In this document: positions 44,870-55,096 of the stretch, in pieces
Numbering within the stretch: position 1 is the first letter of the stretch
Layout of the letters: every line of letters starts with the position of its first letter
Assembly: GCA_963969495.1 (NCBI GenBank)
Contig: OZ018324.1
Coordinates: 161,930,495-161,994,494 of the forward strand
Direction of reading: 5' to 3'
Length of the DNA: 64,000 nucleotides
Source of the DNA: Ceratothoa steindachneri
Lineage: Eukaryota; Arthropoda; Malacostraca; Isopoda; Cymothoidae
Program-made: the position numbers and the translations under genes
Notes under the pieces: generated by a model
What the model saw: only the letters and a program-made list of their open reading frames with translations
Told to the model about the DNA's origin: nothing
Databases searched by the model: none

Positions 44870-47831
44870 CATGGCAAGAGGTTTCTTCAGCCTGGAAGGC
44901 CCTCGAGGCATCGATGTTAAGTTGTTGGCAGACCGGATGAAGTGGATGTTCAGGCTAGATGAGCGGTAGGTACGAGAAAATCCCAGTAGAGCTGAGGTAG
45001 AGAGGAAGCACAAGATATCTGGGGGGATTTTTCCACGACGTAGGTTGTACAAAGCAGGGAGGTTGTCTCCTCGCAGCCGGGCCCAAGGAAACTAGCACAT
45101 GGCGACCAAGCCAGCTAAGGTTTCTTTGAGGAAGATGTTAGGCTCGGTCATAACTTGAAGGCCATAGTTAATTCCCGAACAATGCCATCCCAATCCTGTG
45201 GGGCTGGAATCAAAGTAAACGATTGTGCCGGAGGCACGAAGACGCCTCCAGTGGGTCCACTTTGTGTGGATAAGGGATGCCAACGGGCGGCACCACCCAC
45301 TTCTCGGGACACTAGGGTCCTAAAGGTAACATTTTTGTACCCAGAGGAAGGGGAGTCGGAGCAGGGGCATTAGGAAGTTTAAAAATCCCGCAAAGCGGGA
45401 CCTTAGCAGAGATCAGGTTGGTAGAAGCTATGAGGAGAGCAGACTTGATCTTGAGCGCCATGCTATCCGTTATGGCCACGCAGGGTTGCCCTAGGTCGAT
45501 CTGGACGCCAAGGTAGATGAGGCATAGAAAAGGGTTCAAAACACTCTTAGGGATGTTAACGTTAAAGGAGCTTTTGACTATAGCGTTACGGAGGCTTTGT
45601 AGATCGCCGGGGAGGCCGAGCAGAAGAATGTCGTCCAGGTATGTGTAGGCCTGGCAGTTGAATGAGACAGCCCACGCGTGGAGGCCCGCGCCAAGAGAAG
45701 TTTGAAGTATGTACGGGCTTCCACCGAAACCCATAGGGATGCGGGTGAAACGAAAGTTTCTCAATCCGCACCTAACGCCGAAGAAATGGCACGCCTTAGG
45801 ATGTAGAGGCACGTGGTAAAAGGCGTCCTTTAGGTCAAGGCGGATTGCATGGCTTCCTCTGGGGGTGTTGCCCAAAACCTAATCAAGGCTAGGTTAGCGA
45901 AAGGATGGAGGGTCGTAGAAGTCACGTGCTGGGGCCATGTCATAGATGAGTCGTCCGGAGCCATTGGGCTTGGGAACAAGGAAGACCTGGTGGCAGTGAG
46001 TCACCTCCTGCGATTCTTCCAATATTCCGTGTTGAACCAGGTGCAGAACAGCTGTAAGGAGAAATTCATTAGACGACCGCCAGCAGTGGTAGCCTTTCTT
46101 GAAGAATAAGCGAATTCCTTCTTTCTGGCATGAACGAATGATATTGTTTATAGGAGGGAGGTCGGCAAGGTAGCCCAGGGTAGCTACATCCAAAGTAGTG
46201 GCAGGATCGCACTGGCGGTGCTCAGGCACCAATGGATCGCCAAAGGGGCTACCATCCTCCTCAACCTCTGGCTCGTCGTCCCGTCGATTATTGTCTCGCT
46301 GGTCGTTGTTGTGTTGATCACGTTGGTCGTCCTGCTCGTTGTCACGGTTGCCGTGATCCTGAAGCACATCCGGGGGAGGGCACTAAGAATGTCCCCGACG
46401 AGGAAGTCATGCCCGGTAGAGGCCATGTTGACTGAGACGGTGTCAGGCAAAGGGGCGCGGACGTGTAAGACGGTAGGAACCGCCAGGCCCTGTTCCGGAA
46501 TTGCCGTGATAGATTGCGGAATACGGTAGTCAGGTGCGATGCGAAGAGCCCCCAAGTGGGCAGCGGCAATCTCGAAGAAGTTCCTGATGTCCTCTAGATG
46601 ATCACTGGTCGAACTGCCGGAGTCTGTGAGGGGAGAAATGGGAGAGGGGAGGGGAGACACCATAGAAGGGTGTATAGGAGAAATGGGGGGTAAGGGGGGT
46701 GAAAGGTGAATCGTAGCAATAGAAGAGATAGGTTCCCTCGGCGGAGACAATCTTCGAGACGAAAGAGGGCTCACGGGTGATCTCGCCCATATTTGTCGCA
46801 GGGCGTCAGCCACAGGGTCATTAGGGTCGTAGGTAGACCCCGAGGAGGAGGATGAGGATGATGAAGATGAAGACGAAAGAGCGACGAGCTCTGGTTCTCA
46901 ACCAGCTGAACCTGGGTACGAAGGTGGGTAAGAATTATTTTCAGTGAAGGAAGAGTTACAGGTGGAGGATTCGCTGGGAGCCGCGGCCGTAGAGCGGGCC
47001 TGCAGAAGAGGCAGGTCATAACTGGCGAAGCTCTCGAACCAGTTAGCAAGCACGTCGTCAATGACGAGTTGCGCGCGTCGAAGCACGGCTGCGTTGTGGG
47101 CCTCCAGGTCTATGGCCCATTCTGGTAGTTGATGTGTAGGTAGTTGAACGAGTCGATTAGCCACGCGGGCCATAAATTGCCGCTTCGGAAAGCTGGATAC
47201 CCGTCAGGCCGAAGGACTGTTCCCGCGCGTCCCTCTAAGCGCGGGGCCCCAACCGAACGTATAGAAGATCCAGTACAGCCGTAGATGCGAGTAAAGATGC
47301 AGGAAGGCGTCCCTGGAAAGGCTGCCTGCTTCGGAAGCGGAACAATTGAAGGAGGCTAGAGATTGCCTCCTTATCGCGGGTCTTGAATACGGGCGCGTCC
47401 TTGTTGTCCTCGAGAACCTTAGTTTTCACCTCCCACCTGACGCCCGCGAGGGCCTCGTGGTCGGCCGGTGTAAGGTGCTGTGAAGGCTTAATAAGCGAAC
47501 AGAGTGGTCGCGTAGGCGACCGCGGAGTCTCCGGTATGGTAGGCTCGTCTACCCCTACCGGTGCTGCGGTGGGACGCTCTTGAAGATCGCTGTAGTGGGG
47601 TAGCAACAGGTTAAGAGGGATGGCTATCGGTGACGGGGCACGTACCTGATCCTCTAGGGAATCCGAAACACCCGGCTCAGCCAAGGGACTCCTTTTCTGG
47701 TTTAGGCCGGGGAGTTGGTATCTCGTGTCCGTCAGTGGTGAAGAGAGGGCTTGCGTCTCATATGCTGATTCTCCACTTGTAGATGCCGGAGGAACAATCC
47801 GGGATCGCGCTGTACAGGGCTGGTGGCTCAT
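44870..47831 (-). pseudogene. gag-like/RT/RNase H polyprotein (degenerate)
   Basis: From the 5' end, 47831-47235 is a Pro/Ser-rich N-terminal part starting MSHQPCTARSR. 47173-46898 is a helical segment (MARVANRLVQLPTHQLPEW). 46813-46184 is a Ser/Pro-rich linker. 46070-45900 holds QHGILEESQEVTHCHQVFLV and PNGSGRLIYD (RT entry), followed by HAIRLDLKDAFYHVPLHP (motif A), IPMGFGGSPYILQTSL (motif B), YTYLDDILLLG (catalytic DD, about 45630) and YLGVQIDLGQ. RNase H follows at about 45230-44890 with IVYFDSSPTGLGW, LYNLRRGKIPPDIL and FIRSANNL. No CCHC knuckle or protease motif is seen. Frame changes occur near 47200, 46880, 46190, 45880 and 45350. Confidence 0.75.
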
Positions 47832-47896
47832 CCCCGGTAAGCCGGAAGGCGTCCAGGTTAAGAGAGACTTCGAAGGAATAAGATGAGCCGAGAAGA

Positions 47897-47979
47897 CGTC
47901 CGAACCTTGAAGAATGCGATGTTAAACAACCATGACTCGCCCAGGTGGTCGCTCTTTATATACCCAAACAGGTATAGGA
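47897..47979 (-). promoter_or_regulatory. direct repeat, 5' copy, with TATA-like box
   Basis: The reverse complement contains TTTGGGTATATAAAGAGCG (TATA box about 47955-47962), 125-130 bases upstream of the polyprotein start at 47831. This fits an LTR-type promoter. Confidence 0.6.
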
Positions 47980-48020
47980 AAAATTAACAGATGACAATAC
48001 TCTAACGACTATGACCTCCT

Positions 48021-48284
48021 TTAACGCCTCACCTACCTTGGCGTCCAGATCGACCTAGGGCAACACCGCGTGGCCATAACGGATAGCATGGCGCTCAAGA
48101 TCAAGTCTGCTCTCCTCTTCGCTTCTACCAACCTGATCTCTGCTAAGGGATTGTCCCGCTTTGCAGGATTTTTGAACTTCCTAATGCCCCTGCTCTGACT
48201 CCCCTTCCTCTGGGTACAAAAATGTTACCTTTAGGACCCTAGGGTTCCGGGAAGTGGGTGGTGCCGCCCGTTGGCATCCCTTAA
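48021..48284 (+). repeat. inverted partial copy of the RT/RNase H linker of the neighbouring retroelement
   Basis: This + strand segment reads YLGVQIDLGQHRVAITDSMA, then ASTNLISAKGLSRFAGFLNF and LMPLL. It matches the reverse complement of 45271-45520 at high identity, although it lies outside the 5' direct repeat and points the other way. It retains bases deleted from the main copy near 45395 (FAGFLNF versus CGIFKLP frame change). Confidence 0.85.
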
Positions 48285-48589
48285 AGTTTTAACATACGTG
48301 TTACTCTTCCTGTGTTTTAATAGCACTCTAAACTGATGACAAGCATGACTAGTAAACCCCCCACTTTGATCAAGCAACAATCACGAGTGATAGATCTAAT
48401 AAAAAGAAATACAAAAATGTGAAATGGAGATGATCGAGACCTAGTAATAGCAAAAATGACATTATAGATAAAAAAAATTTGAACTACAAAGTTTTATACA
48501 TAAAACGAACTGGTAGAAGCCTGGAAGAAGAATTTCTGACCAATTTCAGAGTAAAGTTTAAAACTCAAGCGCTTGGCGTTGAACAGCAG

Positions 48590-48905
48590 AAAGCGATATC
48601 TTGATATTCTGCCCTCTCCCCTCGTCAAACTCCTCGGGCACTCCGGTCTAACCTCGTTCCCCTCCTGAACACTCCTCATTATGTGTTTTGTTCGATGGGT
48701 GACCGTTACTTCTCAGTTTGTTCTCCTAGACTCTGGAATGCTCTTCCTGCCGAAGTCCGATCCTCGCCCTTCCGAAGACTCATCTCTTCAGAATTGTCTT
48801 CTTTTCCCTGTAAACTTTATCCCCACTCGTTACACAATCTGCACTCTGGGAGGGCTAACAGCCCTGAAGGGCGTATTATAAATACATTTTAATATTATTA
48901 TTATT
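48590..48905 (+). pseudogene. LINE 3' end (RT C-terminal tail and (ATT)n terminus)
   Basis: A reading gives TPRALRSNLVPLLNTPHYVF and MGDRYFSVCSPRLWNALPAE, then VRSSPFRRLISSELSSF and GRIINTF followed by an (ATT)n tail (48890-48910). R-x-F-S-V-x-x-P-R-L-W-N-x-L-P is the C-terminal signature of several LINE polymerases. The 5' side is truncated. Confidence 0.75.
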
Positions 48906-48999
48906 ATTATATACACCTTGAACCACGCTAATCATTTGGTAGGAAAAGTTCGAATTTCTCGGTTCTCTGCGAATCAAATTTGATGAACCTTTTGCCAGC

Positions 49000-49470
49000 T
49001 GGTCTGCACAGATTCGTTGTTTTGGGAGGAAGCACAGGAATAGCATATGTATACTCTTAAGAAAACTGGGACGCTTCAAAGCTTCACGGCTAGACGATGT
49101 CTGAAGGACCCTTCGCTAAGGAAGAAGCGATACGATTGTGGGACCTCGAAGACTGGTGACATCTAGGGTTTTAACGAATAATGGCAGTCAGTTACGGGGA
49201 AAACTCAGACAAACAAGCAAAGTTATATTCACCCCCGCTGGTCGTTCCTATATACGAAAGACCACCAGGATCCGTATACTAGGGACCATGGCTTCCGTGC
49301 GTGCTCCCCTGAAACTGCCTCTTTTAACGCCCCTTCACGACACTTTGAGGTTTCAATGGGCCCAGAAGTACATGATGTTAGACATGAGTTGCCTTCTCTT
49401 CACTGACAAAACCAGCGCAACCCTTCACGGACTTGACGGTTGGGTAAATAGTTTGCCTAGCATAGTATAA
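49000..49470 (+). pseudogene. Tc1-like transposase fragment
   Basis: The frame 49138-49470 reads SRVLTNNGSQLRGKLRQTSK (HTH region), then LKLPLLTPLHDTLRFQWAQK and LLFTDKTSATLHGLDGW. This matches the Tc1 order from the paired-type HTH to the first DDE aspartate (F-T-D-E-S-x-F-x-L-H-x-x-D); E-S has become K-T. It stops before the second catalytic Asp, where the following satellite begins. No terminal inverted repeat was found. Confidence 0.75.
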
Positions 49471-49811
49471 CCTAGCCTAGCATTAACTCTCCTATGATAA
49501 TATAGCCTATACTATCCTATTTTACTCTAGTCAAGCATAGCTTAGTATTGTCTAGTCTAACATACTATATGCTATCCTAGCATAACATTTTATAGTCTAT
49601 ATTAGCATAGTATATCTTACCCTTGTACATTATAGCTTAGCATAGTATAGCCTAGCCTATAATAGCCTAGCATAGTATAGCCTAGCCTATAATAGCCTAG
49701 CCTATAATAGCCTAGCATAGTATAGCCTAGCCTATAATAGCCTAGCATAGTATAGCCTATTATAGGTTTTCCTAGCAGAGTATAGCATATTATAGCCTAG
49801 TTTAGTCTAGC
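49456..49811. repeat. TAGCC-type satellite (ATAGCCTAGCATAGT units)
   Basis: About 350 bases of drifting decamers (CATAGTATAG, CCTAGCCTAT, AATAGCCTAG). The most regular part is 49640-49760. Confidence 0.9.
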
Positions 49812-50040
49812 AGGAGTATCGGCCAAATAGTTATGATGTTATTGCCAAAAAGAATAACTTCCAGGCTAACCTTGGGAGGACCTTGGCAATTATATCATTC
49901 GAAAGAGAATGTAAAACAACATGAGTTTAAATTTCGTTAGAATCGGCCAAATTGTTATGTTGTTATTACAAAAACAACAAAAAAGCAAAACCCGTCGGGG
50001 ACCGACCGAAATAGTGAGGTTTAGAGTCGCTCGCGACTAA
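49812..50040. repeat. second locus of the 124-128-bp repeat family
   Basis: TATCGGCCAAATAGTTATGA, GGACCTTGGCAATTATATC and the end GGGACCGACCGAAATAGTGA match the array at 25546-25960. About 1.7 units are present (period 124). Confidence 0.88.
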
Positions 50041-50790
50041 AAATATAGGCTAGGTATGCTTAATGTATATAATTATCCTTAGTTTTCTCCAAAATATGTC
50101 TAGATGGGCTACTTTAATTAAAAAGTTTTTAGTGTGGTTCACCCAACAAACGACGAATATACAATAAAAATTGAAGGACGTAACACAGCATAATGAAAAC
50201 AACACTAATGTTGTCATATTGTGCAGACCAAATGAAAAATGTTTCATCAAATTAATTCGCAGAGAGCCGAGAAATCCTAACTTTCCTACCAAGCTATTAC
50301 CGTAGTTCAGGGTATAAAACAATGTTTCTTTCATACATGCCTACATCACACACCATGTTCTCCGTCTTACCCTCGGTGTTTCCTAAGTGTTGTCTAGGGC
50401 ATTGATCTAAGAGGTTTCAAAATTCAGCTTCTGAAGAACCTCTTTCGGAGCATTAAGAATGTCAGGAAGCTACTTGAAATTAAGGTGTAACATTTATATT
50501 TTGATACCTCTAGTCATTATTGAGTGTTTTTAAGCATTGCCCCAATATGAGTAATGTACCTTGCAATCCATTATACATAACTTCTTCACTTTCATTAAAC
50601 CTTTATAAAAACTTATGACTTTATAAAACCTTTGGCTGGAGATGCTCGTGTTTGGTTTCGCTCTCCCGCAACAAAAATATTGGAATATGTGCATGGTTGT
50701 ATGCGAAGTTTTATGGTTTCCTTAACAACTATGGAGTGAGTGGACTGTCATCTATGAATACAGGCTAGGACTTCTATTATGTAAGACTTT
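50041..50790. other. no recognised gene
   Basis: AT-rich DNA without coding similarity. Confidence 0.4.
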
Positions 50791-50985
50791 ACAAGCCTCA
50801 ATTTTATTAAACAACACAATCAGCATTAAATATAATTGTTTACAAGCCTTAATTTCATTAAAGAACACAATCAACATTAAATATAATTGTTTACAGCCTT
50901 AATTTCATTAAACACAATCAACATTAAATATAATTGTTTATAAGCCTTAATTTCATTAAAGAACACGATCAACATTAAATATATC
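50791..50985. repeat. 51-bp tandem repeat, four units
   Basis: Units start near 50791, 50842, 50893 and 50940, each ACAAGCCTTAATTTCATTAA plus AATCAACATTAAATATAATT. The third is shortened by 4 bases. Confidence 0.92.
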
Positions 50986-52187
50986 GGGGAGAAATAGGAT
51001 TGTTAGAATTATTATTTTAACAGATTAAATTATATAAATATGCAAACGTGGCAATTTTTACATTCATTGTATACTCGTATACTTAACGCCAGCTATTTTT
51101 TGTCGGGGTTTGCCTCGAGCTTGGTATGTTCGCCAGCCCTCTTGTTTGGTAAATTTACTAGACCGCTAATAACTTCTGGGATATATGGAATGAACAACAC
51201 CCCATGCGATGTTCGGAGGTCGAATAAAGACAAGATGGTAGAAGGCAGAGTACTGGCGTATGTACAACACGGCAGGTAGAACGGTAGAAGGCGCAGCTTT
51301 ATACGAGATTGAGATATAAATATGAATGGGAATTTTAACGAACAATCCATCCAGCAAATGGCACTTGATATCAGATGAATTTGGAGCAGTATGTCATTAA
51401 TCTACACAGGAATGAAATTTCATTCGTTAGGTTCATCACGACAAAGGCTTTCGTTGGTTCAGGGAGATTTTCTTAAGCGTGAATTCGGGCAGGTTTCTTT
51501 CAGTGGATCGGCCGTTGGTTTCTTGGTAAGTAGACGTAGATGAGGTGGAGGGGTGGGGGAAGAATAAGCATTCCCCATAGGTTCCTTCGACGGCAAGGCG
51601 GCGTCGCCTGAGAAGGAATGCTGGTTCAGGGATAATTGAGGCTCAAGTTCAAAAAAAGATTTGAAAACTGCCAAGTCAGCGTAATCTAATCGGATTAAGA
51701 GCAGCTAAGGGGATGGGGCGGGAAAGGCGACCACGAGGTGGAGGGTGTCCTTGGGGTATTTCTTTAATCTTTTTCTCGATCATAGGATCTGTGATCCTTC
51801 CTTTGAAAGATAAAAGTCTATATTTTAGACAAATATACAAGAGGAGGCAGGTTTCCATACATATATTTACTGTTAAATGAGTACAAATTAGTTCGCAATG
51901 AACAATTAATTCCTTGCTCTTTTTTACCTTCCTCTTGCTGGATGTTGATCACTCCTCTTAAGCTTTTGTACTTCAACAAGTCTAGTTAGTAGACTTGCTC
52001 CTCTCGGAATTTCCCTGCGATGAACAACACCAAGCCTGCTCCACACCTCTTCTCAGAGAGGTCCACCAATTAGCTGAAGAGTCGAACCACACGCGCAAGT
52101 AACGTCACCTTCCCTTATGACGTGAAAGCACCCTTTTTGGTCCTTATTTTACCTCTACCAGCCTAGATACTTTTCCCGCAAGCGCCA
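50986..52187. other. no recognised gene
   Basis: Open frames at 51040-51350 and 51459-51860 resemble nothing I know. This is the 5' target-side DNA of LINE copy C. Confidence 0.4.
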
Positions 52188-52701
52188 CCGTAAGGGGCGC
52201 GGTGATTTGCCATCCTGGCCGCCGTGCTAACGGGATCCAGAGCTCCGTCCGGCCCCAGCTTAGCATCTTCTCCTCCCTTCAAAACACGTGTTTCCTCGCT
52301 TTTCATACAACCTATCCACCAACTTTCTAAGGTCACCCTCTAATTTCACAGAGTAGATGCCGACCTTCTTCTCAAGCCAACCGTCCCGGATCAGGGCTAG
52401 GGGAAAAGAGGACAATGTTCCCTAACCCCTGAGCTCCGGTTAGGGATGTTTTTTTAACAACCTGCTTCATCCCCACCCATACCTTCCTCACATCCCTTTT
52501 CCTCTCCTCTTCACATTCTATCCATTTTTACGCCGCGTCTAAGGTGAAGCAGCCATGCCAATGGACTGCCAGGCCACCAGGCGGGAGGGGTTGTCCCAAA
52601 TGGCGGCGCCTGGCTCTGCCAAGCCTGTACGCACCCCTTGCAGTGCGGGCAACTGTGAGAGGTGATGAGAGATTGAATCCCGTAATAAAAAGAGGGTCAG
52701 C

Positions 52702-55096
52702 ATGCCCAATGATGAGTCTAACAAAAAACACCCTTTAACTCCCCTTGTACAAACGACGGAGCCGCTCTCGGGCAGCTCCACCGAAAAAAATGAAGGTTTT
52801 CCCCCCCTGTGCTTGCGCAAGGGACCCTCCATATTTCTTCAACCGGAAAGGAGGCCTACTCCTCTCCTACCCCTACGGGTGAAGGGGACTTCCCCTCACC
52901 CTCTTCTCTGGAGGTGCTTTCGGGCACCTCCCTATTTCCAGCGGCAGTCCCTCCTTTTCGATCTAAGGGGACTGCCAAGAAAGCCAGCAGGCAGCCCATT
53001 GCCGACTGCCCCTCGTGTAAGCGGCTCGGTAGGGCAAACCCCCTTAGGGGGGAGAGGGAAGCCAGGCCCCTTCGGTCGCTTCTCTCAAAAGACCTGCTGG
53101 CAAGAATATTAAGCCTTGCGGAGGTCGAGGCCTGTGCCTCCCGACACAAGACTGGTGACACTGCCAAAGAGACTTGCGATGTCCTAGGAGGGGATGGCCA
53201 ACTGGAGGCCCCTCCTCTGATAGACATGGTCTTTGAGGAAGTCCAGCCTCAGACGGTAGGGCCTTCCATGGGGGAAAATCCGGGCTCGGCGCCAAACACC
53301 AAACCCGAATCCGCCCCTATACAAGGTCCTCCTAAAACGGCTAGGGTTTCTGAGGTAGTACAAGGAGGGGAGGGATCTCCTCCGACAGGTGCCCCTACGA
53401 CTACCAGGAACTTCTCCATTTCGGAGAAGGACCTAACTGACGCCGGTCCATCTGGCCTGGGGGCTTCTGCCGGTGGAGGTGAGAAGCGGGTTCATTCCCC
53501 GCCCTCCTATCCTAAAAAGAAGAATAAAAACACAAGAAAGACAAAAAAGACTCGGGGCTCCTCCCTATCCGCGGGTGCTGCGGGGACGGATGGGTCTGCT
53601 GCCACTTTGGTAGGTGACCTAGCCAAGATCAGCACATCCGGCCCGTCTACCCCATCCCCCGTGTGCGGAATCCCTGACTAAGAGGTTACATGGCGTTTCC
53701 GAGCCCGCTGGCTTCAAACGCTTACTTGTTATTCGCTCCACTAATGGCACCATGTTGGCCAAGGGCAACATGATCCATTAGAAGAGAGGATTAGCTAGTG
53801 AAATTGTTAGAGAGCCAAAGGTGACCCGTTTCTCGGACGGGAGCCTTCCGTCGAATGCGGCGAATCCCGCTGAGGCGGCCAAAATAAGTGCTCTTCGGAC
53901 ACTTAATGGCACCCCGGCGAGTGTGATGCCGCACTCTACCATAAACTTTCGAAATGAGTAGTTTGTGGAATGAACATGTTGACTACTCCATAGAGGACAT
54001 CACCCTAGAGCTGCCCGACCATGGGGCGGTCAAGTTGTGGAATATGTGATGAGAAAACAGGGAGGGGCCTCTAGACCGACCCCTACACTCTTCGACACGT
54101 TCGACTGTGACAGGCTCCGAGAGTCGGTGCGTGATGGTCAGTACCGCTACCGCGTGAAGGCATTCGTGCCACTGCCACGACGGTGCTATTACTTCTACCG
54201 TTTCGGCCATACGAATCGTTCTTGTAGACGTGCAAATTCGGGGTCACTCGAAGTTTGTGTAAATTGCTCCAAGGCCGCACAGGATAAGTCCAAATCGTGT
54301 GTGTCAAAGTGTGTCAATTGCAAAGAGCCGCACTCCGCTTCTTCGAAGCAATGTGGTGCATATCTCCTCGAGAAAGAAATCCTAGCCGTTCAGACCCATG
54401 ATCGACTCTCATTCCGCGAGGCTAAGGACTTGGTCCTGGCACGACCGGCTCTGCCTGGGACGTCATATGCCTCAATAGTTAGAAAGACACCCTCTGCTCC
54501 TGGCATATCCAGGCCAACGAGCACGGTTGTTTCCGCGCCCATTTGGAGCCCTTCTGTGGGCTCTCTACTTAACCCGGGCGCTGCCCTGGTAAAGCTGGCG
54601 GCAAACAGGGTTCACACCCAGCCCCGGCTAAAACCAGGGCATCCCCCTCTTGCCGTAGCGTGACCGTTTCCCGTAAGGCCAAACGGCCACACGCCCCACC
54701 GAGTCGTTAGACTCACAGGAGGCAACACCCCTGAAGATGGTCGCTAGGCCATCTTCCGGGGTTCCTAAAGCTGTCCCCCGAAAGGAGGACAGTAACAAAG
54801 GAGCTTCGGCTCCTTCGCCTACGCCTAGTGGTCAAGCGAGTCGCTCAGAGACGGTGGTTCCTCGAAAAGAGGGCCCCCCGCCTCTGAAGCCGTAACGCCT
54901 GCCTAAGGTTTTGAGGCGGAGGAACGAAAAAACTCTCATGGCGAGCCCAACCTCCCCCAATAAGTCCTCAAAGGCAACAGAGACTTTAGCGCTTTGTCCG
55001 GCCAACAGCGCAGGGGATTCTGCCCACAGGAAGCGTACGGCCATTCTTGTGAGGATCTTCTGTTCGAGGAGGGCCTTCGCGTCTCCTCCGAGCTAG
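52702..55096 (+). pseudogene. LINE copy C ORF1 (gag-like)
   Basis: ATG at 52702 gives MPNDESNKKHPLTPLVQTTE. A one-base change in the C run near 52800 moves the frame to 52809-53681 (SSTGKEAYSS ... LRGEREARPLRSLLSKDLLA). A second break follows to about 54037. The first knuckle is CYYFYRFGHTNRSC, with its second Cys changed to Phe. The second, CVNCSKAAQDKSKSC, has Gln for His. The third, CVNCKEPHSASSKQC, is intact. The basic tail ends at 55096 inside ORF2. Confidence 0.85.

Larger units (their letters stand above)
44779..47979 (-). mobile_element. RT-RNase H retroelement with 83-bp direct repeats, no integrase seen
   Basis: The element reads on the minus strand. The 83-bp direct repeats 47897-47979 (5') and 44779-44861 (3') are about 90% identical and both contain a TATATAA-like box. 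Between them is one long broken polyprotein (47831 to about 44870). The RT is most like DIRS/Ngaro-type RTs (LDLKDAFYHVPLHP, YLDDILLLG) but could be a divergent LTR-type RT. I found no integrase, tyrosine recombinase or GIY-YIG domain between or just outside the repeats. DNA 3' of the 44779 repeat (down to about 44570) may be its 3' end. Confidence 0.7.

Noticed and set aside
51040..51860. Overlapping open frames upstream of LINE copy C
   Set aside because: No recognisable motif, no codon bias visible, and short; treated as chance frames.
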